Source: Streptomyces blattellae (GTDB lineage Bacteria; Actinomycetota; Actinomycetes; Streptomycetales; Streptomycetaceae). Taken from it: a stretch of 64,000 bases of DNA. Numbering within the stretch: the first letter of the stretch is position 1; every line of letters begins with the position of its first letter. Position numbers and translations under genes: made by a program. The notes beneath the pieces were generated by a model, which saw nothing but the letters and a program-made list of their open reading frames with translations, had not been told where the DNA came from and did no database searches. Positions 1-7,076 of the stretch are shown in pieces. The stretch spans positions 1 through 64,000 of the forward strand of contig NZ_WJBG01000213.1 of the NCBI RefSeq assembly GCF_009709555.1, read 5' to 3'.

Positions 1-1017
1 CCCGTCCGGCGACACATGCGCAGGCGCACCCCCACCGGCAACCGGCGGTATGTACTGCGTCGCGCCGTCGTCGGCGGGCGGCAACGGTGCCCCGAAGCTC
101 CCGGATCCGGCGGGCGGCAGAGGCGCGGAGGCACCGGAGCCGTACGCGCCCGGGGCCGGGCTGCCGTAGCCATCGGCTGCCGCCGGGGGCTGGGCGGCGG
201 GCTGGGCAGCCCCCGCATTCCCGTACGTCTGGGCACCGGCGTGCGGCGGCAGGGGTGCGCCCGCCGCCGGAGGGCCGTAGCCGGGTGTGGGCGGCTGCCC
301 CGTACCGGGGGAGGGGGAGGCACCGTATCCGCCCCCCGGCGCGGGCGGATGAGCGCCCTGACCGCCGTCCAAAGCCTGGCCGTTCGGCGCGTACGACGAC
401 TCGGCGGACGGCGCGTGAGGGGTGTACGACGACTCGGCGGACGGCGCGTGAGGGGTGTACGACGACTCGGCGGACGGCGCCTGCGAGGTGTACGACGGCT
501 GCTGTGCGCCCGGCGCCTCGGGTGCCTGCGCGGGCGATGTGTACGACGACTGGGGTGCCTGCGGGGGTGGCGTGTACGACGGTTGGGGTGCGGGCTCCGG
601 CGGCGCATACGTCGGCTGCGCACCCGATCCCGGCGGCATCTCACCGCCGTATGCCGCCTCCTGCGCCGGCTGCGGCTGGGCCGGGATCGCGTGGGCCTGG
701 TCCGGTGTGCCCCAGGCGGCCGGCGCCGTCTGCTGGTACGGCTCCGGGGAGCCCCAGCCCTCGGCGGGGCCGGAGCCCCAGCCCTGGCCCGACGGCGGGG
801 GCGGGGACTGGTTCTGGTCGGGGCCCCAGGGGGTGCCCCACACCTGGCCCTCGGGCGGCGCCGAGGCGGGAGTCGGCGGGACGGGGCGGCCGTACTGCGG
901 ACCGCCCTGTCCGCCCGTCATGCCCGGCAGCAGGGGCTCGCCACCGTCCGATGGCAGCACGATGCCTTCGCGCGCTTGCCGCGGCGAGGGCTCCTCGCCC
1001 TGTCCACTCTGCGTCAC
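1..1017 (-). CDS. Pro/Gln/Gly-rich low-complexity protein, C-terminus cut by window edge
   Basis: The gene starts at a GTG at 1017 and is still open at position 1, so 339 codons are visible. The N-terminus contains a short ordered-looking motif (REGIVLPSDGGEPLLPG) that I recall from a conserved Streptomyces protein. The rest is proline, glutamine, glycine, alanine and tyrosine, with repeated blocks such as SYTPHAPSAES, PPAGAPLPP and ATQYIPPV. No enzyme motif or membrane segment is visible in this part. Such N-terminal low-complexity arms often precede a folded or membrane C-terminal domain, which would lie outside the window. Function unknown. The strand was chosen because this frame gives this coherent composition, while the opposite frames read as Arg-rich shadows. 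Confidence 0.6.
   Translation of the reverse strand, partial: MTQSGQGEEPSPRQAREGIVLPSDGGEPLLPGMTGGQGGPQYGRPVPPTPASAPPEGQVWGTPWGPDQNQSPPPPSGQGWGSGPAEGWGSPEPYQQTAPAAWGTPDQAHAIPAQPQPAQEAAYGGEMPPGSGAQPTYAPPEPAPQPSYTPPPQAPQSSYTSPAQAPEAPGAQQPSYTSQAPSAESSYTPHAPSAESSYTPHAPSAESSYAPNGQALDGGQGAHPPAPGGGYGASPSPGTGQPPTPGYGPPAAGAPLPPHAGAQTYGNAGAAQPAAQPPAAADGYGSPAPGAYGSGASAPLPPAGSGSFGAPLPPADDGATQYIPPVAGGGAPAHVSPDG
389..487. repeat. 33-bp tandem repeat, three units, inside the Pro/Gln-rich gene
   Basis: Three nearly identical 33-bp units start at 389, 422 and 455. Each encodes eleven residues of the SYTPHAPSAES type on the minus strand. The period is a multiple of three, so the reading frame is kept and copy number can vary without breaking the protein. 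Confidence 0.85.
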
Positions 1018-1233
1018 CGGGACTCCTACGAATGGGGGACCTTCGGAATCGTCGGTTCACGCTACCGGGTCGCCTGAGCCCGGTGCCACGCAGCACAGGA
1101 CCTGACCTCCTTCCCTGTGACCGCCATAACAAAACCGGCCCCTCATCCGCTTCGTACGCCCCTCCTTACGCCCCTCCTTCACCACCGGTGCCTTCGTTTC
1201 CCACGCGCCCCATCGCGGGCGTATCCGCTTCTT

Positions 1234-2619
1234 TCAGGCCGCCGCCTGCAAGTCCAGCCGCGCCCCGAACTCCCGTACCACGGGCTCGTCCCGGAACGGC
1301 TCCAGCCGCTGCTGGAAGTCCTCCAGATACTCGGCGCCGCGGTTGGAGCGCAGGGTCTCCAGCAACTCCACGGCCTTCAGTCCCGTGTGCACGGCCTGTT
1401 CGACCTCGCGCTGCTGGACCTGTGCGGTGGCCAGCAGGACGTAGCCGATCGCCCGGCGCCGCGCCCGCGACTCGGGCAGCCCGGACAGGCACTCCTCCGC
1501 CCGCCGTGCCGCCGCCTCGGCCTGTCCCAGGTCACGGTGGCAGTGCGCCAACTCGTCGGCCAGATACGCCTCGTCGAAGTGCGCGATCCACGCCGGGTCG
1601 TCGCCGGAGGACGGGTCGGCCGACTCCAGCGCGCTCACCGCACGCCCCGACGCCGCATGGGCGGCCCGCGCGTCCCCCATCAACGCATGCCCCCGGGCCT
1701 CGGCCGCGTAGAACATGGCCTCCGCGCGGGGGGTCACGCGCCCCCGCGCCCCCTCCTGCGCCGCCCGCGCCAACTGGGCGATCTCCCGCGGGTTTCCGAG
1801 CTGCGCGGCGAGATGGCTCATGGACGCGGCGAGCACATACCCGCCGTACGCCCGGTCGCCCGCCGCCTGCGCGAGCCGCAGCGCCTGGATGTAGTACCGC
1901 TGGGCCAGGCCCGGTTGGCCGGTGTCGATGGCCATATAGCCCGCCAGCTCCGTCAACCGGGCCACCGCGGCGAAGAGTTCACGCCCCACGGCCTCCCGGT
2001 ACGACCCCGCCAGCAGCCCGGAGACGACGCTGTTCAGGTAGTGCACGACCACCGGGCGCACATGCCCGCTGCCGTACTGGTGGTCCAGGTCGACCAGCGC
2101 CTGGGTCATGGCCTTCACGGCCGCCACGTCGGACTCCCCCACCCGCGGGCCCGCCGAGCGCGCCACCTGCGAGTCGGGCGAGGAGATCAGCCAGTCCCGG
2201 CTCGGCTCCACCAGTGCGGACGCGGCGACGGAGGAGCCGGAGAGGAAGTCCCGCCGGCCGACGTCGCTGCGCCACAGCTCACAGACCTGCTCGATGGCTC
2301 CCAGTACCGTCGGCGAGAACTGGAGGCCGACGCCCGAGGCGAGGTTCTTGCCGTTGGCCATGCCGATCTCGTCGATCGTGACCGCGCGGCCCAGCTTGCG
2401 GCCCAGCGCCTCGGCGATGATCGCCGGAGCGCGTCCGCGTGGCTGCTGTCCGCGCAGCCAGCGGGCGACGGACGTCTTGTCGTAGCGCAGGTCGAGGCCG
2501 TGCTCGGCGCCGCACATGTTCACTCGGCGGGCCAGCCCGGCGTTCGAGCAACCCGCTTCCTGGATGAGCGCCTGCAGCCGTTCGTTCGGCTGCCGCGCGA
2601 CGAGAGGCCTTGCGGCCAT
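1234..2619 (-). CDS. HTH transcriptional regulator with C-terminal TPR-like repeats (NsdA/NsdB-like architecture)
   Basis: A protein of about 461 residues. The N-terminal 70 residues carry a helix-turn-helix of the kind seen in Streptomyces developmental regulators (LARRVNMCG ... TSVARWLRGQQPR). From about residue 190 on, the protein is a run of alpha-helical pairs rich in Ala, Leu and Tyr (for example LAQRYYIQALRLAQAAGD), which reads as TPR repeats. This layout is shared with NsdA/NsdB-type regulators of sporulation and antibiotic production, but the sequence does not identify a precise orthologue. The ATG at 2619 follows a GGGGG ribosome site. An upstream start at 2652 is possible but has no such site. 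The gene is divergent from the primase-like gene. Confidence 0.8.
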   Translation of the reverse strand: MAARPLVARQPNERLQALIQEAGCSNAGLARRVNMCGAEHGLDLRYDKTSVARWLRGQQPRGRAPAIIAEALGRKLGRAVTIDEIGMANGKNLASGVGLQFSPTVLGAIEQVCELWRSDVGRRDFLSGSSVAASALVEPSRDWLISSPDSQVARSAGPRVGESDVAAVKAMTQALVDLDHQYGSGHVRPVVVHYLNSVVSGLLAGSYREAVGRELFAAVARLTELAGYMAIDTGQPGLAQRYYIQALRLAQAAGDRAYGGYVLAASMSHLAAQLGNPREIAQLARAAQEGARGRVTPRAEAMFYAAEARGHALMGDARAAHAASGRAVSALESADPSSGDDPAWIAHFDEAYLADELAHCHRDLGQAEAAARRAEECLSGLPESRARRRAIGYVLLATAQVQQREVEQAVHTGLKAVELLETLRSNRGAEYLEDFQQRLEPFRDEPVVREFGARLDLQAAA

Positions 2620-2891
2620 GGCGTACCCCCTGTGGCTGCGGTGCCTGCCCACGCACCGAGTTGATGTGTCTTCCCCGGCCGGGCGCCTCCCGATGAGCGA
2701 AAGGATCCGGCCGTGAAGATCAATGCCCCACGGTCATGACGAAAATGCGAGGCTTACGAGGATTGCCGGGGTAAAGGCGGAAGCCGACCCCACTCGTGGC
2801 TACCCCGCTGCGGCCAGGGATCCTCCTGCGCGCCCCCGCACATGCACCCATGCGCCCCAGTTGGGAAATCGATGCTCCTCCCCCGCGCGCG

Positions 2892-3010
2892 GGTCCTGTC
2901 GCCGGACTGGCTCCGTCCGCCCGGAGGGCGGGCCTCGCAGAAGTCGGTGCACAAGTCGGTGCACAAGTCGGTGCACAAGTCGGTGCAGAAGTCGGTCCGA
3001 CGACAGGACC
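2892..3010. repeat. Array of five 12-bp direct repeats bracketed by a 10-bp inverted repeat
   Basis: This lies in the 424-bp gap between the HTH-TPR gene and the primase-like gene. Five copies of AAGTCGGTGCAC (the last two slightly altered) run from 2941 to 2998. They are bracketed by GGTCCTGTCG (2892-2901) and its exact complement CGACAGGACC (3001-3010). The right arm ends 33 bp before the ATG of the primase-like gene, so the array is in its 5' leader or promoter. The rest of the gap, 2620-2890, shows no gene. Confidence 0.85.
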
Positions 3011-3043
3011 TGGCCGTAACCGGAGTTGGGTGCGGGAGTTGTG

Positions 3044-3703
3044 ATGAGCGTGGAAGAGACGATCGCGAGCACCGAAGCCGCCCAGATTCCGAAGCAGCGC
3101 GGGGAATCGCTGCTGGAGACCGCCGTTCGCTACGCCGAGGAGCGCCATTGGGACGTCTTCCCGGGCACCTGGCTGGAAGCCGTCGACGGGGTGCAGCGCT
3201 GCTCGTGCGGCGACGTCGCGTGCGCCGCGCCCGGCGCGCACCCGACACGGCCGGACTGGGCGACGCAGGCCACGGGCAGTGCGACCGTCGCGCGCCGGAT
3301 GTGGCAGAAGCAGTCGACGTCGTCGATTCTGCTGCCGACGGGGCGCACCTTCGACGCGATTTCCGTTCCGGAGACCGCGGGGTTCCTGGCGCTGGCCCGG
3401 ATGGAGCGGATGGAGCTGACGCTCGGGCCGGTGACGCTGACTCCGGATCGGCGAATGGAGTTCTTCGTGCTGCCGGGCGCCGCGGTGAAGGTGCCCGACC
3501 TGGTGCGCAAGCTGGGCTGGGCGGTCGCCTCGCTGGATCTCGTGGCGCTCGGGGAGGGTGGATGGGTGGCCGCGCCTCCCACCCGGTTCGGGTCTCGCGG
3601 AGCCGTGCAGTGGGCCTGCCGCCCCACGCCGGCGAATCGATGGCTGCCGGATGCGGAGGAGTTGATCTCGCCGCTCGCCTATGCGTGCGGGCGGGACCGG
3701 TAG
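3044..3703 (+). CDS. Small bifunctional DNA primase/polymerase (prim-pol N-terminal domain) protein
   Basis: A 219-residue protein of a kind conserved in Streptomyces and annotated as bifunctional DNA primase/polymerase, N-terminal. Visible family features are ETAVRYAEERHWDVFPGTW near the N-terminus, a cysteine cluster with a GAHP motif (CSCGDVACAAPGAHPTRPDW), and AAPPTRFGSRG near the C-terminus. It is about the size of the prim-pol domain alone, without helicase or primase C-terminal parts. Enzymatic activity is therefore uncertain, and these free-standing copies may have a regulatory role. ATG at 3044 has a GGGAG site six bases upstream. A 12-bp repeat array lies just before it. Confidence 0.8.
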   Translation: MSVEETIASTEAAQIPKQRGESLLETAVRYAEERHWDVFPGTWLEAVDGVQRCSCGDVACAAPGAHPTRPDWATQATGSATVARRMWQKQSTSSILLPTGRTFDAISVPETAGFLALARMERMELTLGPVTLTPDRRMEFFVLPGAAVKVPDLVRKLGWAVASLDLVALGEGGWVAAPPTRFGSRGAVQWACRPTPANRWLPDAEELISPLAYACGRDR

Positions 3704-3835
3704 GCCGGCGGCTGCGGGTCGTCCGTGGCTGCTCGGGCCCATGCGGAGGAGCCGCACATCGATGCAGCCCCGCGCCTCTGAAGGGCGCTACCGCACTCTT
3801 GTCCAGTGCTCCACCCTTCAGGGCGGAGGTGTAGG

Positions 3836-4066
3836 ACATCTTGACCCCCGCGGCCCGGAAAGGCGCAGCGCACTGCTGAAGCCGCCTTGTCCGACAACGT
3901 AGTTGGGCGACCTACCGCCGGACGGGCGGAAAGTGACGCCTGTGGAGGCCGTGTAAGACCGATCTCCCCGGAGACCGGCAGGCGTCTGTGAAGCAGGAAC
4001 CCGTGGTGGTACCGCGAAGCGGTACGGACCGGAATCTCCAGCCTCGGGCTGGAGAGGGCGTCAATC
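3836..4066 (+). mobile_element. 3' end of an IS200/IS605-type (tnpB) element, relic with omega-RNA-like hairpins
   Basis: The sequence matches the terminal part of Streptomyces tnpB elements as I recall them. Codons at 3903-3956 read LGDLPPDGRKVTPVEAV and a stop, the usual TnpB tail, but upstream the frame is broken. Two hairpins follow: GTACCGC-GAA-GCGGTAC (4009-4025) and CTCCAGCC-TCG-GGCTGGAG (4036-4054), then a GTCAA-like right end near 4064. This 3' region normally encodes the omega (reRNA) guide scaffold. No TnpA and no intact TnpB are present, so it is a solo end left by deletion or a non-autonomous copy. Confidence 0.6.
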
Positions 4067-4349
4067 GCGCCGAGAGTTCTGCCGTGACGCCCGCCGCGGG
4101 GGTGGTGCGGGCAGGACCACGCCCTTCTCGGGAGTCCCGCAGGAGGGCCTGGCGGCGGTGGGCAAGGGCTGAGGGGACCGCGGCAAGGGCGGGCGCGGCT
4201 TGGACAGCGTCCTCAGGGGGCGGGGGGTGGCTCCGCCGCGATGGGGGTCCCCCGGGTTCGAGCGAAGCCGCGAACTCGGGGGAGCGACCAGCCAAGCACC
4301 GCTCGCAGTCGCCGACGCGGGCAACCCGGCGGACGAGAAGCCGCTCGAA
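4067..4349. other. Intergenic stretch with one hairpin, no gene seen
   Basis: Between the IS605-type right end and the hydrolase 3' repeats I see no convincing reading frame. The one structure is an inverted repeat with 12-bp arms: CCCCCGGGTTCG (4249-4260) and CGAACTCGGGGG (4271-4282), with one mismatch and a 10-base loop. Dispersed palindromes of this look are common between Streptomyces genes. Confidence 0.5.
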
Positions 4350-4405
4350 ACTCACAGCGCGTTACTCACAGCGCGTTACTCACAGCGCGTTACTCACAGC
4401 GCGTT
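4350..4405. repeat. 14-bp tandem repeat x4 spanning the hydrolase stop codon
   Basis: Four perfect copies of ACTCACAGCGCGTT (minus strand AACGCGCTGTGAGT) occupy 4350-4405. The first copy met by the ribosome, 4392-4405, encodes the last residues Asn-Ala-Leu and the TGA stop. The other three lie downstream of the stop. Confidence 0.95.
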
Positions 4406-5317
4406 CAAGAACGGCTCGATCGCCGCACGCCACCCCTCCGGCTGGTCATAGTGGACGAGGTGCCCCGCATCGGCGATCTCCGCATACTCGCCGAGAGGCA
4501 ACACGCGCACCATCTCCTGAGCCTCCGCGCGGCCGAGCTCCCCGTCGAGCCCACGGACGACAAGGGCCGGGCACCGCACCTGAGCCAGCTCCTCCCAGTG
4601 CGCGTCATACACCCACGTCGCCCGGGACTTGAGCATCTGGCCGGGTTCGAAGACGGGCCGCCAGCCGTCGGACGCCTCATGCATCGCCTCGGCGTAGAAC
4701 TCGCCGCGGGACGGATTGGGCCGCTCCACCCAGGGGTCGTCCTCACCGAACCACTTGCGGACATCGGCGAGCGTGGCGAACGGCACGGGCCAGGACTTGA
4801 ACCACTGGTCCCACTCCCGCTGCGAGGCCGAGCCGAGCGCGGAGGCCCGCATATCGCAGATGATCACTCCGCGGACCAGATCGGGGCGCTTGGCGGCGAG
4901 CTGCCAGGCGGTCAGTCCGCCCATGGCGTGGCCGATGAGGACGGCCGGCCCGAGGCCGAGTTGTTCGATGGCGGCCTCGGCGTCCTCGACGTATGCCTCG
5001 CGGGTGAAGGAGGCCTGTGGGGGCTTGTCACTCTGGCCGTGGCCGCGCTGGTCGAGCGCTACGGCGCGATGGCGTCCGGAGAGCCAGCGGGCGGTGGAGG
5101 CCCAGTGCGAGGCGCGGCCCATCAGGCCGTGCAGTAACAGCACGCCGGACATGCGGTCCTGTTCGCCGGGGCCGGGCGGCTGGCCCGTCGCGGGGTGTGG
5201 TGCTTGGCCGGTGTGCCCGCTCGTGTCCCGCGCCGGGTCGGGCTTGGGAGGGTCGCCGAACTCCCAGGCCGCCAGGCGTACGCCGTCCGCCCCGGTCACA
5301 TCGATGCGTCGCGCCAT
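4394..5317 (-). CDS. Alpha/beta hydrolase-fold protein with Ala at the nucleophile position
   Basis: About 307 residues. The fold is clear: oxyanion-loop HGLMG, ALDQRGHGQSD after strand 4, the nucleophile-elbow strand LIGHAMGG, the acid region VRGLDG and the catalytic-His motif DAGHLVHYDQPEGW. The elbow should read G-x-S-x-G, but here the codon is GCC (Ala), so the nucleophile is missing while Asp and His remain. It may be a non-hydrolytic homologue, or the residue may differ in this strain only. The ATG at 5317 follows AGGA; a GTG at 5329 is an alternative. The N-terminal region has a Pro/Gly-rich insertion of about 30 residues. The neighbour order hydrolase-dmdR1 is conserved in Streptomyces. 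Confidence 0.85.
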   Translation of the reverse strand: MARRIDVTGADGVRLAAWEFGDPPKPDPARDTSGHTGQAPHPATGQPPGPGEQDRMSGVLLLHGLMGRASHWASTARWLSGRHRAVALDQRGHGQSDKPPQASFTREAYVEDAEAAIEQLGLGPAVLIGHAMGGLTAWQLAAKRPDLVRGVIICDMRASALGSASQREWDQWFKSWPVPFATLADVRKWFGEDDPWVERPNPSRGEFYAEAMHEASDGWRPVFEPGQMLKSRATWVYDAHWEELAQVRCPALVVRGLDGELGRAEAQEMVRVLPLGEYAEIADAGHLVHYDQPEGWRAAIEPFLNAL

Positions 5318-5972
5318 GGATCCTGGCACCCCCCTAGCTCCGCTCGGACCGCTCGCTCCCGCTTGAGCCGACCGGTCCTGTGAACCGTGTCCTGCCTGCC
5401 GTGGTACCGATCTCTGCCGGGGCCCACCGGGGCCCTCGCTCGTCTGCCGACACGATGCCGCGCCTACTGGTGAAGCGCAGGTTCCGCATGCCGTGTCACC
5501 CTCAGGCTATCGAATACACATTCGAAGATGCGGGGTCTGCCGGTAACACCCCTCGTACGAGTGACCTCGGTCAGGGATTGACCGCCCGCGGCGAGGGGAG
5601 ATCTTCTGCGGGAGGCGGACCGCTCGGGGAAAACGGTCCGAGGGGAATGACCCTGAGAGCTCGGGGCTCCGGGTCAGCACAGGGGAGGACAGGCCCCGGC
5701 GCCACACGGCGCCGGGGCCCTCTCCACGTCTACGCCCACTTCTCCTTCTACGGCACATCCTCCCGCCCCTCCCCGGCCGGACGACATCGCTGTCGCTTGT
5801 CGCTGTCGCACCACGGCCAAGAGCCCCTCAGGTCATATGCCTCATGCGACAGCCTCGCACGTGAACCGTCCGCGCGCTGCGATTCGGCTCAGTGAATCCT
5901 GGAACCGGCAAGATCACCGCGGCCCCGCGGACCGCCTCTCCACCCCCGGCAGGCGACCGCACCCGGCGCCGG
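5318..5972. other. 655-bp intergenic region between the hydrolase and dmdR1
   Basis: Open frames here have Arg/Ser-rich, shadow-like composition and no ribosome site, so I do not call a gene. The region holds the presumed hydrolase promoter (minus strand) and a strong hairpin listed separately. Nothing else was recognised. Confidence 0.5.
5692..5719. terminator. Strong GC hairpin, probable bidirectional terminator
   Basis: A perfect 12-bp stem GGCCCCGGCGCC / GGCGCCGGGGCC with an ACAC loop. There is no T-run, which is usual for Streptomyces terminators. It lies about 250 bp beyond the dmdR1 stop and could end that transcript. Confidence 0.65.
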
Positions 5973-6665
5973 TCAGCGCTTGGCGACGAACACGTGGGAG
6001 GCGACGTCCGACTCCAGCTCGGCCGCCTCGCCGCCGCTGCCCACCAGCACCCCGCCGGCCGCCTCCGTCACGCTCACCACCGACCCGGGCTGCACGCCCG
6101 CGCGACGCAGCGTGTACATCAGCTGCGCGTCCGTCTGGATCGGCTCGCCGATACGGCGCACGACGACCGTCTTGCCCTCCATCCCCGGATCCAGGTCGGC
6201 CAGCGACACCATGCCCTCGTCCAGGAACGGATCGGCGCCGTCCTTCTCGCCCAGCTCCTCCAGGCCCGGGATCGGGTTGCCGTACGGCGACTCGGTGGGG
6301 TGGCGCAGCAGTTCGAGCACCCGGCGCTCCACGGCCTCGCTCATCACGTGCTCCCAGCGACACGCCTCGGCGTGCACCTGCTCCCACTCCAGCCCGATCA
6401 CATCGACGAGCAGGCACTCCGCGAGGCGGTGCTTGCGCATCACGCGCGTCGCCAGCCGGCGGCCCTCGTCCGTGAGCTCCAGGTGCCGGTCGCTGGCGAC
6501 GGACACCAGTCCGTCCCGCTCCATCCGCGCCACGGTCTGGCTGACCGTCGGCCCGCTCTGGTCGAGCCGCTCGGCGATCCGGGCGCGCATGGGGACCACA
6601 CCTTCCTCCTCCAGCTCCAGGATGGTGCGGAGATACATCTCCGTGGTGTCGATCAGTCCGGACAT
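5973..6665 (-). CDS. dmdR1: Iron-dependent DtxR-family repressor DmdR1
   Basis: A 230-residue protein with the DtxR/IdeR layout. An N-terminal winged helix (LIDTTEMYLRTILELEEE ... SGPTVSQTVARMERDGL) is followed by the metal-binding dimerisation domain (HRLAECLLVDVIGL, HAEACRWEHVMSEAVERRV) and a C-terminal SH3-like domain ending VFVAKR. Site residues of the family are visible (C and E in EACRWEHVMS, H in HRLAECL). It matches what I recall of S. coelicolor DmdR1 nearly throughout. With Fe(II) it represses siderophore and iron-uptake genes at iron boxes. In S. coelicolor an antiparallel gene (adm) overlaps dmdR1, and an open frame also exists on the other strand here. Confidence 0.95.
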   Translation of the reverse strand: MSGLIDTTEMYLRTILELEEEGVVPMRARIAERLDQSGPTVSQTVARMERDGLVSVASDRHLELTDEGRRLATRVMRKHRLAECLLVDVIGLEWEQVHAEACRWEHVMSEAVERRVLELLRHPTESPYGNPIPGLEELGEKDGADPFLDEGMVSLADLDPGMEGKTVVVRRIGEPIQTDAQLMYTLRRAGVQPGSVVSVTEAAGGVLVGSGGEAAELESDVASHVFVAKR

Positions 6666-7076
6666 ACGTGCCCCTCGATTAGCTTGCCGATTCCGCCGAA
6701 AGCACCAGGCTTCACGGCGCGTGCGCTGGCCCTGATTTCAATTCTGCCGGATACCACTGACAAGCGTGCCGTGCCGGTGAAACCAGGGGGTTGCGGCGGC
6801 GTATCCGGTGGGCTGACAAGCGTGCCAGGACGGTGATCTCGGCACTCGACGCGGCGACATCCGGTCGCATACCGTTCGGTAGTGGATGTGCGCTGCGCGC
6901 GGGTCCAGCTCGCGGCTGCCGGACGGTGAGGAGAGGTTCACGCCGAGTTTCCGGCGTGCAACGATTCTCTCAATCTTGCGGGAACTCGATGTGTGCTGCG
7001 TCACGTTCGAGTTGAATGATTGTTAGTGAGCGAACCGACGTGCCGTACGTGCGGACACAGCCTGCAGGGGGTCCAG
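6666..7076. promoter_or_regulatory. Divergent dmdR1 / PAS-gene promoter region with a 14-bp direct repeat
   Basis: The 411-bp gap contains no credible gene. A perfect direct repeat CTGACAAGCGTGCC lies at 6757-6770 and 6813-6826, 56 bp apart. I did not find a clear iron box (TTAGGTTAGGCTAACCTAA type). The repeat could be a regulator site for either divergent gene. Confidence 0.45.

Noticed and set aside
16..2381. Long plus-strand frames over the first 2.4 kb
   Set aside because: Arg/Pro-rich composition and perfect antisense overlap with the minus-strand Pro/Gln-rich and HTH-TPR genes; typical GC-driven shadows.
4350..4405. Short tandem repeats as a CRISPR array
   Set aside because: Units are directly adjacent without unique spacers and overlap a stop codon.
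3912..4632. Several 80-210 codon frames around the IS605-type relic
   Set aside because: No ribosome sites, no family similarity, Arg/Ser/Pro-rich; they overlap the hairpins of the relic.
5380..5895. 171-codon plus-strand frame between the hydrolase and dmdR1
   Set aside because: Crosses the strong hairpin at 5692-5719 and has shadow-like composition.
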